Shown piece after piece: positions 36,180 through 44,578 of a DNA stretch of 64,000 bases; the stretch's first letter is position 1; every line of letters starts with the position of its first letter. A program made the translations under genes and the position numbers. The notes below the pieces were generated by a model. The model was not told the origin of the DNA, did no database searches, and was given only the letters and a program-made list of their open reading frames with translations. The stretch is taken from the NCBI RefSeq assembly GCF_001424835.1, contig NZ_LMCQ01000023.1, positions 249,688-313,687 of the forward strand, read 5' to 3'. The stretch is from Variovorax sp. Root318D1. GTDB lineage: Bacteria; Pseudomonadota; Gammaproteobacteria; Burkholderiales; Burkholderiaceae_C.

Positions 36180-38060
36180 TTAAACCTCTGTGCGCTGGGT
36201 GCCCAGCGCCTTCGCCAGGTTGGCTGGCAGCGGCAGCGGTTCGCCGTGCCATTGCGCCGCCAGGAGCTCCCCGCACAGGGCCGCGAAGCTGAGGCCGCGC
36301 GAGCCCAGGGCGGTGCATGCCCAAAGGCCGTCCTCGCCCAGCGGACCGACCAGCGGACGGCGGTCGCCAGAGGCGCAGCGCACGCCGACCCAGGCGTTGA
36401 CCTCGCCGCGATCGAAACTCGTAGCCAATGCAGCGGCCGCGGCGGGGTGCAGCTGCTTCAGGCGCTCGCGGTTTGCAGCGGCGTCGGCACCGTTCGGTTC
36501 GAGATCGGTGCTGTCCCGGTCGAAGGTGGCGCCGGCGAGCCAGAGCAGGGCGCCTTCGCCTTCGGGCACGTAGGCGATCAGGTGGCCGTCGCCGTTGAGC
36601 GGCGTAGCGGGCACTGCAAGGTCGTCCGTCATGCGGCCCCACGCGACTTGGCCCCGCACCGGCTGCAGCGGAAGCAGGGGAGCGAAGCGGCCCGATTGGT
36701 AGCCAGCCGCAACGACGATGCGGTCGGCTTCGTCCAGCAACCGGCCGTCCTCGCCGAACAGCTGCCATACCGCCGCGCGGTGTGAAACGCGCGCAACCGC
36801 GGCATTGCCGCGAAACTCGACGCCCGGCTCGCGCATCCACGCCTCGATCAAACGCGAAGGACGCACCCAGCCCGCACGTGCGTGCCAGAGCGCGGGCGTA
36901 TTGGCAGGCAGCCCCGTCTGCGCCAATTGCGCCGTGCTTGCGGGCCACGACTCATTGGGGCCGCTGTCGCTCCATCCGGCGGGCACCCGCGTGTCGCCCT
37001 CGGGCCGGCGCTCCAGCACGCCGCCAGCACGCCAGTCGCGGCCCTGCTCCAGCAGGCGTTCCAGTTCGAGCCACGTGGCCCGAATGCCGGCGCGCGTGAG
37101 CCGCGACAGCAGGGCGTCGTCCGGCGAAACATGCGGCGCCATCACGCCAACCGGCAACCCCGAAGCGCCGGCGGCCGGGTGATCGGCCGCATCGAGCACC
37201 GTCACCTTCCAGCCGCGCCGGGCCAGGCTCGAAGCCACGGCGGCGCCGGCCAGTCCGGCACCGATGACGGCGCAGCGCCCGGCGACATCGACGCGTTCGG
37301 GTGCGGGGCCGCGGCGGCGCACGGTCCAAGCGGGTGCGAACACGCCGGCGAGGCAGTCGCGTTTGGGCGGCAGGCCCTCGCGCCTTTCAAGCTGGAAACC
37401 GTTCTGCGAGAGCACGTCGCGCACCGGACGTGCATAGGTCCATGTGGCGAGGCCCGTGCCCTGGCGTGCAAAGCGCGACACGGCCTTGAGCGTGTCGGGC
37501 GACCACATGGCGGGGTTCTGCTGCGGGCTGAAGCCGTCGAGAAAGATGCTGTCGGCCTCGAAGCGCTGCGCGCGCAGCATGGCCTGCACGTCGCCGATGC
37601 ACAGCGTGAGCAAGACCTGGCCCTGGTCGAAGGCCAACCGGTGAAATCCCGGCAGCAGCCCCTGCCACTGGGCGGTCAGTTCCTTGGCCAGCGGCGCCAA
37701 CTCGGGATAAGCCTCCGCAGCACGCAGCAGGTCTTCGGCACCGACCGGATACGCTTCGACCGAGACGAAATGCAGCAGCCTCGGCCGGTTGACGTCCGCA
37801 CGCCAAGCCTGCCAGCTTGTCAGAAAATTGAGTCCAAGCCCGAATCCGGTTTCGAGAATCCGCCATTGCGGTCGTCCAGCCCAGGCTTCAGGAAGGCCGC
37901 AGCCACGCAAGAACACGTGGCGCGACTGCGCCAGCGCCCCAGTTTCGGTGTGGTAGATGTCGTCGAAGCGCTCGCTGTACGGCACGCCGTCGGCGCGCCA
38001 GGCGACGGGCTCGGCGGCCAAGACGGGCTCAGTTCGAGGGGGGAACGTAGCCCTGGGCAA
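36180..38060 (-). CDS. mnmC: Bifunctional tRNA U34 5-methylaminomethyl-2-thiouridine biosynthesis protein
   Basis: 626 residues. The N-terminal half is the SAM-dependent methyltransferase (ILETGFGLGLNFLTSW, SIFLDGFSPQQNPAMW). The C-terminal half is the FAD-dependent oxidase (CAVIGAGLAGAAVASSLARRG, CTALGSRGLSFAALCGE). Together they turn the cmnm5 group on tRNA U34 into mnm5. The listed start is a TTG at 38060 that overlaps yggX by 32 bases; homology starts only near residue 14, so a TTG near 38024 is also possible. Confidence 0.92.
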   Translation of the reverse strand: MPRATFPPRTEPVLAAEPVAWRADGVPYSERFDDIYHTETGALAQSRHVFLRGCGLPEAWAGRPQWRILETGFGLGLNFLTSWQAWRADVNRPRLLHFVSVEAYPVGAEDLLRAAEAYPELAPLAKELTAQWQGLLPGFHRLAFDQGQVLLTLCIGDVQAMLRAQRFEADSIFLDGFSPQQNPAMWSPDTLKAVSRFARQGTGLATWTYARPVRDVLSQNGFQLERREGLPPKRDCLAGVFAPAWTVRRRGPAPERVDVAGRCAVIGAGLAGAAVASSLARRGWKVTVLDAADHPAAGASGLPVGVMAPHVSPDDALLSRLTRAGIRATWLELERLLEQGRDWRAGGVLERRPEGDTRVPAGWSDSGPNESWPASTAQLAQTGLPANTPALWHARAGWVRPSRLIEAWMREPGVEFRGNAAVARVSHRAAVWQLFGEDGRLLDEADRIVVAAGYQSGRFAPLLPLQPVRGQVAWGRMTDDLAVPATPLNGDGHLIAYVPEGEGALLWLAGATFDRDSTDLEPNGADAAANRERLKQLHPAAAAALATSFDRGEVNAWVGVRCASGDRRPLVGPLGEDGLWACTALGSRGLSFAALCGELLAAQWHGEPLPLPANLAKALGTQRTEV

Positions 38061-38301
38061 CGTCGGCGCCTTCGCCGAAGAAGTGCTTTTCCATCTGGCG
38101 GGCCAGATACTGGCGGGCGCGCAGGTCGGCCAGATTCAGCCGGTTTTCGTTCACCAACATCGTTTGCTGCTTGAGCCAGGCGGCCCAGGCTTCCTTGCTG
38201 ACGTTCTCCCACAGGCGCTTGCCCAGTTCCCCGGGATAGGGCGGGAAGTCGAGCCCTTCGGCCTCTTTGCCGAGCTTGATGCACTGAACCATGCGTGCCA
38301 T
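38029..38301 (-). CDS. yggX: Probable Fe(2+)-trafficking / oxidative-damage protection protein
   Basis: 90 residues, normal size. MARMVQCIKLGKEAEGLDFPP with its single cysteine, then PYPGELGKRLWENVSKEAW, and LARQMEKHFFGEGADVAQGYVPP at the C-terminus are diagnostic. It protects Fe-S enzymes from oxidation in enterobacteria. It is transcribed with, and overlaps, mnmC. Confidence 0.95.
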   Translation of the reverse strand: MARMVQCIKLGKEAEGLDFPPYPGELGKRLWENVSKEAWAAWLKQQTMLVNENRLNLADLRARQYLARQMEKHFFGEGADVAQGYVPPSN

Positions 38302-38387
38302 TTTTGATGCCTCTGGTGGGGAAAGCGGTTGCTTAGTTGATTTTGCTATTTAGAACTGAGAACTCGGTTGTTCCAGTTTCTATATGT

Positions 38388-38402
38388 CGTATTCAGAATA
38401 CG
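38388..38402 (+). promoter_or_regulatory. Palindromic candidate operator upstream of sbp
   Basis: CGTATTC-A-GAATACG, a perfect 7-bp inverted repeat around one base, lies about 36 bases before the sbp start in an AT-rich 100-bp gap. Its core, TATTCAGAATA, matches TATTCTGGATA upstream of cysI (19328-19338) at nine of eleven positions. Confidence 0.45.
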
Positions 38403-38437
38403 TGGCTTCATCGATATGCCTTTTTGAGCCAGACACC

Positions 38438-39466
38438 ATGAGCCTTCGCCGCGACTTTATCAAGCTTTCCCTGGGGGCCGGCGTGGCCGGTGCCATGGCC
38501 CTGACGGCATTGCCGTCGTTTGCGCAGGGCGGCGCCCCCGTGACGCTGCTCAACGTGTCTTACGACCCGACGCGGGAGCTCTACGTCGACTACAACCGCG
38601 CGTTCGCCAAATACTGGAAGGCCAAGACCGGCCAGGACGTGAGCATCAAGCAGTCGCACGGCGGTTCGGGCAAGCAGGCCCGGTCGATCATCGACGGCAT
38701 CGATGCCGACGTGGCCACGCTGGCGCTGGGCGGCGACATCGACGCGCTGGTCAAGCACGGCGGCGTGGTCAAGGCCGATTGGCAGAAGCGCCTGCCGCAG
38801 AACTCTGCGCCGTACACCTCGACCATCGTGTTCCTGGTGAAAAAGGGCAACCCCAAGGGCCTGAAGGACTGGGACGACCTCATCAAGCCCGGCGTGCAGG
38901 TGATCACGCCCAACCCCAAGACCTCGGGTGGCGCCCGCTGGAACTACCTGGCCGCCTGGGAGTTCGCCAAGCGCAAGTACGGCAGCGACGCCAGGGCCAA
39001 GGAATACATCGGCAGCCTGTTCAAGAACGTGCCTGTGCTGGACACCGGCGCGCGCGGCGCCACCATCACCTTCGTGCAGCGCGGCGTGGGCGACGTGCTG
39101 CTGGCCTGGGAGAACGAAGCCTTCCTGGCCCTGAAGGAATTCGGCGCCGAGAAGTTCGAGATCGTGGTGCCGTCCATTTCCATCCTGGCCGAGCCCACGG
39201 TGGCGGTGGTCGACAAGGTGGTCGACAAGAAGGGCACCCGTGCCGTGGCCGAGGAATACCTCAAGTACCTGTATTCCGATGAAGGCCAGGACATTGCGGG
39301 CCGCAACTTCTACCGCCCGACATCGGAAAAGGCCAAGGCCAAGTACGACAAGCAGTTTCCCAAGCTGACGCTGGTGACCATCGACCAGGCTTTCGGTGGC
39401 TGGGCGAAGGCCGACAAAGCGCACTTCGCGGACGGCGGCTCGTTCGACCAGATCTACACGAAGTAG
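38438..39466 (+). CDS. sbp: Sulfate ABC transporter substrate-binding protein (first copy)
   Basis: 342 residues. The signal peptide has a Tat-like LRRDFIKLSLG followed by an alanine-rich core ending PSFAQ. The mature protein shows LLNVSYDPTRELYVDYN, QSHGGSGKQARSIIDGIDADV and NPKTSGGARWNYLAAW, the classic Sbp sulfate-binding pattern. No permease follows directly; the next genes are ssu genes. A second Sbp (53325) heads the cysTWA cluster. This one could serve the same transporter or be induced under different conditions. Confidence 0.93.
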   Translation: MSLRRDFIKLSLGAGVAGAMALTALPSFAQGGAPVTLLNVSYDPTRELYVDYNRAFAKYWKAKTGQDVSIKQSHGGSGKQARSIIDGIDADVATLALGGDIDALVKHGGVVKADWQKRLPQNSAPYTSTIVFLVKKGNPKGLKDWDDLIKPGVQVITPNPKTSGGARWNYLAAWEFAKRKYGSDARAKEYIGSLFKNVPVLDTGARGATITFVQRGVGDVLLAWENEAFLALKEFGAEKFEIVVPSISILAEPTVAVVDKVVDKKGTRAVAEEYLKYLYSDEGQDIAGRNFYRPTSEKAKAKYDKQFPKLTLVTIDQAFGGWAKADKAHFADGGSFDQIYTK

Positions 39467-39586
39467 CGCGGCCAAAGCTTCGCGCACTTTCGAGGTTGCT
39501 GTGTCCAGCCCCTGCCGGGGCGGGCAGGCCGCCGCTCGCGTCGAAGCTTCTCGCGTTATCACCACCAACAACAACGAAAGCCATCT

Positions 39587-40171
39587 GTGTCCGTTCTCTT
39601 GATTGCCGGCAGCCCTTCGGCACCCTCGCGATCCACTGCCTTGCTCGAGGCCGTGGCCGAGCGCCTGGCAGGCCGCAATGCGCAGATCGAGCGGCTCGCG
39701 ATCCGCGATCTGCCGGCAGAGGCGCTGCTCTTGGCCGACTGGAACCATCCGTCGATCGAACGCGCCATTGCGCAGGTGGCGCATGCACGCGTCGTCGTGG
39801 TGGCCACGCCGGTCTACAAGGCGGCTTACAGCGGGGTGCTGAAGGTTTTTCTCGACCTGCTGGCGCAGAACGCGCTGAAGGGCAAGACGGTGCTGCCGCT
39901 GGCCACCGGCGGCAGCCCGCACCACATGCTCGCGCTCGACTACGCGTTGCGGCCGGTGCTGCATGCGCTCTCGGCGCGCCACATCCTGCCGGGCGTCTAC
40001 GCGACCGATTCGCAGATCACGCTGACGCCCGAGAACGCCTACCAGGTGCATGCCGACCTGGCCGAGCGACTTAACGAGGCCGTCGAGGTGCTCGCGACCG
40101 AAGGGCTGAAGCTGCCCGCGACGCACGGCTTCGAGCCAGTCCCATTTTCCCGGGTGCGATGTAGCGTCTAG
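39587..40171 (+). CDS. ssuE: NADPH-dependent FMN reductase of sulfonate metabolism
   Basis: 194 residues with the flavodoxin-like fold: VLLIAGSPSAPSRSTALLE (phosphate loop) and VVVVATPVYKAAYSGVLKVFLDLL. It would supply FMNH2 to SsuD. The start is GTG at 39587; no strong Shine-Dalgarno is visible. It opens the ssu gene run. A hairpin (40181-40198) follows its stop. Confidence 0.92.
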   Translation: MSVLLIAGSPSAPSRSTALLEAVAERLAGRNAQIERLAIRDLPAEALLLADWNHPSIERAIAQVAHARVVVVATPVYKAAYSGVLKVFLDLLAQNALKGKTVLPLATGGSPHHMLALDYALRPVLHALSARHILPGVYATDSQITLTPENAYQVHADLAERLNEAVEVLATEGLKLPATHGFEPVPFSRVRCSV

Positions 40172-40180
40172 CGGGTCTTC

Positions 40181-40198
40181 ACCGAACCTGCGTTCGGT
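40181..40198 (+). terminator. Hairpin after ssuE, possible weak terminator or attenuator
   Basis: ACCGAAC and GTTCGGT make a perfect 7-bp stem with the 4-nt loop CTGC. T-rich bases (TATTTT, then seven T's about 30 bases later) follow, but not directly. It could reduce read-through from ssuE into the ssuA part. Confidence 0.35.
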
Positions 40199-40276
40199 CA
40201 GCCTATTTTCCGTCCCCCTTTTTTTGAAGTCGCCCGTGCGCGGCAAGGGGACAGCTTTGCCCAAAGGAATCCACAC

Positions 40277-40411
40277 ATGAACCCCGTAGCCACCGAAGAC
40301 TCCGCGCTCGACACGCCGCCTCGCTCCATCTGGCGCGCGCTGCGAGACCTTGCCATCAGCACGATCGTGGTGACCGCCATTGCGCTCATCGTCGGCTTTA
40401 TCTCGGCCTGA
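40277..40411 (+). CDS. Small single-helix membrane protein (44 aa)
   Basis: An ATG at 40277 preceded by AAAGGA opens a 44-residue frame: a polar N-terminus (MNPVATEDSALDTPPRS), then RALRDLAISTIVVTAIALIV as one membrane-spanning helix, ending FISA. The stop lies 14 bases before the ssuA start, on the same strand. The spacing, ribosome-binding site and clean hydrophobic helix argue for a real gene. Function unknown; it could stabilise the sulfonate permease or recruit SsuD/E to the membrane. Confidence 0.6.
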   Translation: MNPVATEDSALDTPPRSIWRALRDLAISTIVVTAIALIVGFISA

Positions 40412-40425
40412 AAGGACACACCTTC

Positions 40426-41382
40426 ATGACTTCGATTTCCATTCCGCGCCGCCGCCTGTTGCAGGGCACTGCCGCCGCGCTGGCGCTGCCTTCGTTCGCG
40501 GCGCTGGCCCAGGCGCAGGGGCGCCAGCTGCGCATCGGCCACCAGAAGGGGGCACTCAGCATTCTCAAGGGCCGCGGCACGCTCGAGAAGCGCTTGGCGC
40601 CACTCGGCGTGTCGGTGAAGTGGACCGAGTTCACGGCCGGCCCGGTGCAGCTCGAAGCGCTGAACGTCGGCTCGATCGACTTCGGCGACGTGGGCGAAGC
40701 GCCGCCCATCTTTGCGCAGGCCGCAGGGGCGCCGCTGGCTTACGTGGCAACCACGCTGCCGCGGCCACAGTCGGAAGCCGTGCTGGTGCCCAAGGGCTCC
40801 GCCATCAGGACCGTGGCCGACCTGAAGGGAAAGAAGATCGCCCTCAACAAGGGCTCGAACGTCCATTACTTCATCGTCAAGCTGGCCGAGAAGCACGGTC
40901 TCGCATACAGCGACCTGAACCTCGTCTACCTGCCGCCGGCCGATGCGCGTGCCGCTTTCGAGAAGGGCTCGGTCGACGCATGGGTGATCTGGGATCCGTT
41001 CCTTGCCGCCGCCGAGAAGTTGCTGGAGGCCCGCATCCTGGCCGATGCGACCGGCGTGGTGGGCAACCGCGGCTATTACTTCTCGTCGCTCGGCTACGTG
41101 GCCAAGAACGCCGACGTGCTGGCCATTGCGATCGAGGAAATCAACAAGGTCGACGTCTGGGGCACTGCCCACAAGAACGAGCTGGCCGCCGAGTTTGCCG
41201 CGCTGTGGGGCCTGCCCCAGCCGGTGGCCGAATTGACCGTGGCGCGCGCGGCCTATGGCACCAGCCCCATCAGCAAGGCCGTGCTCGCCGAGCAGCAAAA
41301 GATCGCCGACACCTTTTTCGAACTGAAGCTGATCCCCCGAAAGATCAGCGTGCTCGAGGCCGCCGCTGCGGGGACTGCGTGA
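40426..41382 (+). CDS. ssuA: Aliphatic sulfonate ABC transporter substrate-binding protein
   Basis: 318 residues. N-terminal RRRLLQGTAAALALPSFAALAQAQ is a signal peptide with twin arginines. The mature part (LRIGHQKGALSILKGRGTLEKRL, WTEFTAGPVQLEALNVGSID, GEAPPIFAQAAG) is the SsuA pattern. Periplasmic capture of alkanesulfonates for SsuBC. Its stop overlaps the ATG of a 49-codon frame of doubtful status. Confidence 0.94.
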   Translation: MTSISIPRRRLLQGTAAALALPSFAALAQAQGRQLRIGHQKGALSILKGRGTLEKRLAPLGVSVKWTEFTAGPVQLEALNVGSIDFGDVGEAPPIFAQAAGAPLAYVATTLPRPQSEAVLVPKGSAIRTVADLKGKKIALNKGSNVHYFIVKLAEKHGLAYSDLNLVYLPPADARAAFEKGSVDAWVIWDPFLAAAEKLLEARILADATGVVGNRGYYFSSLGYVAKNADVLAIAIEEINKVDVWGTAHKNELAAEFAALWGLPQPVAELTVARAAYGTSPISKAVLAEQQKIADTFFELKLIPRKISVLEAAAAGTA

Positions 41383-41531
41383 TGCCGCCGCTGCAAGACC
41401 GCGCCGCACGCGTGGTTGCCACGACCACGCGCGCCTGGGGCATTTCCGGACAGCAACGGCGCACGCGTGCCGGCTTTCCCCGCCTGCGCTTTGCGCTGCC
41501 CCGCGTGCGCGGATTTTTCTTCGCTATCTGA
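41382..41531 (+). CDS. Doubtful 49-residue reading frame between ssuA and ssuD
   Basis: The ATG overlaps the ssuA stop by one base (TGATG), which could couple translation. The peptide is arginine-rich (MPPLQDRAARVVATTTRAWG at the start, ending VRGFFFAI) with no domain or membrane helix. It fills the 180-base gap before ssuD. It may be a real small protein or simply spacer. I see no internal evidence to decide. Confidence 0.25.
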   Translation: MPPLQDRAARVVATTTRAWGISGQQRRTRAGFPRLRFALPRVRGFFFAI

Positions 41532-41562
41532 AGGGCGTAGGCCCGAACCGACGGAAGACGAC

Positions 41563-42732
41563 ATGCAGATATTTTGGTTTCTCCCCACCCACGGCGACAG
41601 CCGCTACCTCGGCACGAGCGAGGGCGCGCGGCCCGTCGACCTGGCCTACCTGCAGCAGATCGCAGGCGCGGCTGACAACCTCGGCTACGAAGGCGTGCTC
41701 ATTCCCACCGGCCGCTCCTGCGAAGACCCGTGGGTGATCGCCTCGAGCCTGATTGGCGCAACCAAGAAGCTCAAGTTCCTGGTTGCAGTGCGGCCGGGGC
41801 TGCACCAGCCCAGCCTGGCTGCGCGCATGGCCGCTACCTTCGACAGGCTCTCTGGCGGCCGACTGCTGGTGAATCTGGTGACAGGCGGCGACCAGGCCGA
41901 GCTCGAAGGCGACGGCGTGTACCTGGACCATGCGGCGCGCTACGAGCAGTCGGCCGAGTTCATTCGCATCTGGCGCGAGATTCTTGCGCGCAGCCATGAG
42001 GGCCTGGGCTTCGATTACGAAGGCCGCCACCTGAGCGTCAAGGGCGCCAAGCTGCTCTATCCGCCGGTGCAGGCTCCTTATCCGCCGGTGTGGTTCGGCG
42101 GCTCGTCGGCCGCCGCGCACGAGCTCGCGGCCGAGCAGGTCGATGCCTACCTCACTTGGGGAGAGCCGCCTGCCGAGGTGGCCCGGAAGATCGCCGACGT
42201 GCGCAACCGCGCGGCGCGCAAAGGCCGCAAGGTCGAGTTCGGCATTCGGCTGCACGTGATTGTTCGCGAGACCGAAGACGCTGCCTGGAAGGCCGCCGAA
42301 GAACTGATCAGCCGCGTCGATGACGACACCGTCATCCGCGCCCAGGCCGCCTTTGCGCGCATGGACTCCGAAGGACAGCGCCGCATGGCCGCGCTGCATG
42401 CGGGCGGGGCCAAGCGCTCGCGTGTCGACCTGGAGATTTCGCCCAACCTGTGGGCCGGCGTGGGCCTTGTGCGCGGCGGCGCAGGCACCGCGCTGGTGGG
42501 CGACCCCAAGACCGTGGCGGCGCGCATCGAGGAATACGCGGCGCTCGGCCTCGACAAATTCATTCTCTCGGGCTACCCGCATCTCGAAGAGGCCTACCGA
42601 TTCGCCGAGCTGGTGTTTCCGCTGCTCTCGCGCAAGGCGCAGACACGGCTCGCAGGCGGCTCGCTCAGCGGACCGTTCGGCGAAGTGGTCGCCAATCTCG
42701 ATGCGCCTTCGCGCCTCGTTTCCCAAAGCTGA
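41563..42732 (+). CDS. ssuD: FMNH2-dependent alkanesulfonate monooxygenase
   Basis: 389 residues, luciferase-like fold. MQIFWFLPTHGDSRYLGTSE at the N-terminus, VLIPTGRSCEDPWVIASSL, FLVAVRPGLHQPSLAARM and LVNLVTGGDQAELEGDG match SsuD closely. It releases sulfite and an aldehyde from C1-C14 alkanesulfonates with O2. The sulfite can then be reduced by CysI. The start at 41563 follows GGAAG. Confidence 0.96.
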   Translation: MQIFWFLPTHGDSRYLGTSEGARPVDLAYLQQIAGAADNLGYEGVLIPTGRSCEDPWVIASSLIGATKKLKFLVAVRPGLHQPSLAARMAATFDRLSGGRLLVNLVTGGDQAELEGDGVYLDHAARYEQSAEFIRIWREILARSHEGLGFDYEGRHLSVKGAKLLYPPVQAPYPPVWFGGSSAAAHELAAEQVDAYLTWGEPPAEVARKIADVRNRAARKGRKVEFGIRLHVIVRETEDAAWKAAEELISRVDDDTVIRAQAAFARMDSEGQRRMAALHAGGAKRSRVDLEISPNLWAGVGLVRGGAGTALVGDPKTVAARIEEYAALGLDKFILSGYPHLEEAYRFAELVFPLLSRKAQTRLAGGSLSGPFGEVVANLDAPSRLVSQS

Positions 42733-42740
42733 GGACTCAC

Positions 42741-43589
42741 ATGACGGAACAAGTGCAAGAACTGCCGGCGGTCGCGCCTTCAGAACAAAACGCCGGCCGG
42801 GCGCTCCAGGCCTTCGGCGCCAACGTGGCGGGCCGGCTGGTGCCGTGGCTCGTGCCGGTGGGGCTGATCGTCTTCTGGCAGATCGCCTCATCGCTGGGCT
42901 GGCTCTCCACGCGGGTGCTGCCGGCGCCGGTCGACGTGGTCAAGGCGGCTTGGGGGCTAGCGCTGTCGGGCGAGCTCTGGACGCACGTCAAGGTGAGCGC
43001 GGGCCGTGCGCTCGCGGGCCTCGCCATCGGCGGCGGAACGGGGCTGGTGCTGGGCCTTTTGACAGGGTCGGTGAAGTTCTTCGAGACGCTGCTCGACTCG
43101 ACCATCCAGATGGTGCGCAACATTCCCGCGCTGGCGCTCATCCCGCTCGTCATCCTGTGGTTCGGCATCGACGAGTCGGCCAAGCTGTTTCTGATCTCGG
43201 TGTCGGTGTTCTTTCCGATCTACCTCAACACCTTTCACGGCATCCGCAACGTCGATCCGCAGCTGATCGAGATGGGCCGCACCTATGGCCTCTCGCGCTG
43301 GCAGCTGTACCGCGAGGTGATCCTGCCGGGCGCGCTGTCGTCCATCCTGGTGGGCCTGCGCTTCTCGCTCGGGCTGATGTGGGTGATCCTGATCGTGGCC
43401 GAAACCATCTCGGCGCAGGCCGGCATCGGCTACCTCACGATGAACGCCCGCGAGTTCCTGCAGACCGACATCGTGCTGGTGGGCATCCTGTTGTATGCGC
43501 TGCTCGGCAAGCTGGCCGACCTGTTTGCGCGCGGGCTGGAGCAGTGGTGGCTGCGTTGGCATCCGGGCTACCAGAAGAAGCCGAAGTGA
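42741..43589 (+). CDS. ssuC: Aliphatic sulfonate ABC transporter permease
   Basis: 282 residues, six predicted helices in a BPD_transp_1 domain with the EAA loop EMGRTYGLSRWQLYREVILPGALSSIL. The LPAPVDVVKAAWGL and ETISAQAGIGYLTMNAREFLQTD stretches are SsuC/TauC-like. It starts nine bases after ssuD. Confidence 0.95.
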   Translation: MTEQVQELPAVAPSEQNAGRALQAFGANVAGRLVPWLVPVGLIVFWQIASSLGWLSTRVLPAPVDVVKAAWGLALSGELWTHVKVSAGRALAGLAIGGGTGLVLGLLTGSVKFFETLLDSTIQMVRNIPALALIPLVILWFGIDESAKLFLISVSVFFPIYLNTFHGIRNVDPQLIEMGRTYGLSRWQLYREVILPGALSSILVGLRFSLGLMWVILIVAETISAQAGIGYLTMNAREFLQTDIVLVGILLYALLGKLADLFARGLEQWWLRWHPGYQKKPK

Positions 43590-43600
43590 GGGCAGGGCGC

Positions 43601-44578
43601 ATGACTACCTCTTTGATCACACGCCGCACGGCCATCGGAACCTTGGGTGCATTGGGTGCCGGAGCGGTGCTGGCACAAGGCGCGACGGCGCGGCCCGCTA
43701 CCGTGCGGCTCGGCTACCAGAAGTCCTCGACGCTGATCGCGGTGCTCAAGGTGCAGGGCACGCTCGAGAAGCAGCTGGCCCCGCTCAACACCACGCTGAG
43801 CTGGCATGAGTTCACCAGCGGGCTGCCGCTGCTGGAGGCGCTGAACCTCGACAACCTGGACATCAGCGCCGACGTGGCCGACACCGTGCCGGTATTCGCA
43901 CAGGCCGCCGGGGCCGACCTGACCTTTGTCGCACAGGAAGCGCCTTCCCCCGCCGCGCAAGCCATCCTCGTGCGCGAAGACTCACCGCTCAAGTCGGTTG
44001 CCGACCTGAAGGGAAAGAAGGTCGGTTTCGCCAAGGCGGCCGGCGCGCACTACCTGCTGATTGCCGCGCTGGAGAAATCCGGCTTGTCCTTCAAGGACAT
44101 CGAGCCTGCCTACCTGACACCGGCCGACGGCCGCGCCGCCTTCGAGCGCGGCGCCATCGACGCCTGGGTGGTGTGGGACCCGTTCCTTGCCGCGGCGCAA
44201 CGCCAGGCGAAGGTGCGCGTGCTGGCCGACGGCACGGGCATTGCCTCGTACCAGCGCTACTACCTTGCCGGCACCCGGTTCGCGAAAGCACGGCCGGACG
44301 TGCTGCGCGTGGTGTACGGCGAACTCGAGAAAACCGGCAGATGGGTCAAGCAGAACCCCAAGGAAGCGGCTGCGTTGCTGTCGCCAGTGTGGGGACTGGA
44401 CGCCGCGACGATCGAACAGGCCAATGCGCGCCGCAGCTATGCGGTACGCCCGGTTCTCGCCGAAGCACTCGCCGAACAACAGCGCATCGCCGATGCCTTC
44501 TTCGCGGAAAAACTGTTGCCCAGAAAGATCAACGCGCTCGACGTGGCGCTTTTCCAACCGAGCCTTAAATCATCATGA
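43601..44578 (+). CDS. Second SsuA-like substrate-binding protein
   Basis: 325 residues, a paralogue of the ssuA product at 40426 with the same layout: twin-arginine signal (TRRTAIGTLGALGAGAVLAQ), VRLGYQKSSTLIAVLKVQGTLEKQL, WHEFTSGLPLLEALNLDNLD. Specificity residues differ: ADVADTVPVFAQ here against GDVGEAPPIFAQ in ssuA. It lies between ssuC and ssuB, overlapping ssuB by four bases, so the transporter probably has two alternative binding proteins for different sulfonates or sulfate esters. Confidence 0.9.
   Translation: MTTSLITRRTAIGTLGALGAGAVLAQGATARPATVRLGYQKSSTLIAVLKVQGTLEKQLAPLNTTLSWHEFTSGLPLLEALNLDNLDISADVADTVPVFAQAAGADLTFVAQEAPSPAAQAILVREDSPLKSVADLKGKKVGFAKAAGAHYLLIAALEKSGLSFKDIEPAYLTPADGRAAFERGAIDAWVVWDPFLAAAQRQAKVRVLADGTGIASYQRYYLAGTRFAKARPDVLRVVYGELEKTGRWVKQNPKEAAALLSPVWGLDAATIEQANARRSYAVRPVLAEALAEQQRIADAFFAEKLLPRKINALDVALFQPSLKSS

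Noticed and set aside
40311..40411. Reading the ssu small gene region as only a leader peptide of ssuA
   Set aside because: A hydrophobic membrane helix and its own ribosome-binding site fit a small protein better, although a leader role cannot be fully excluded.
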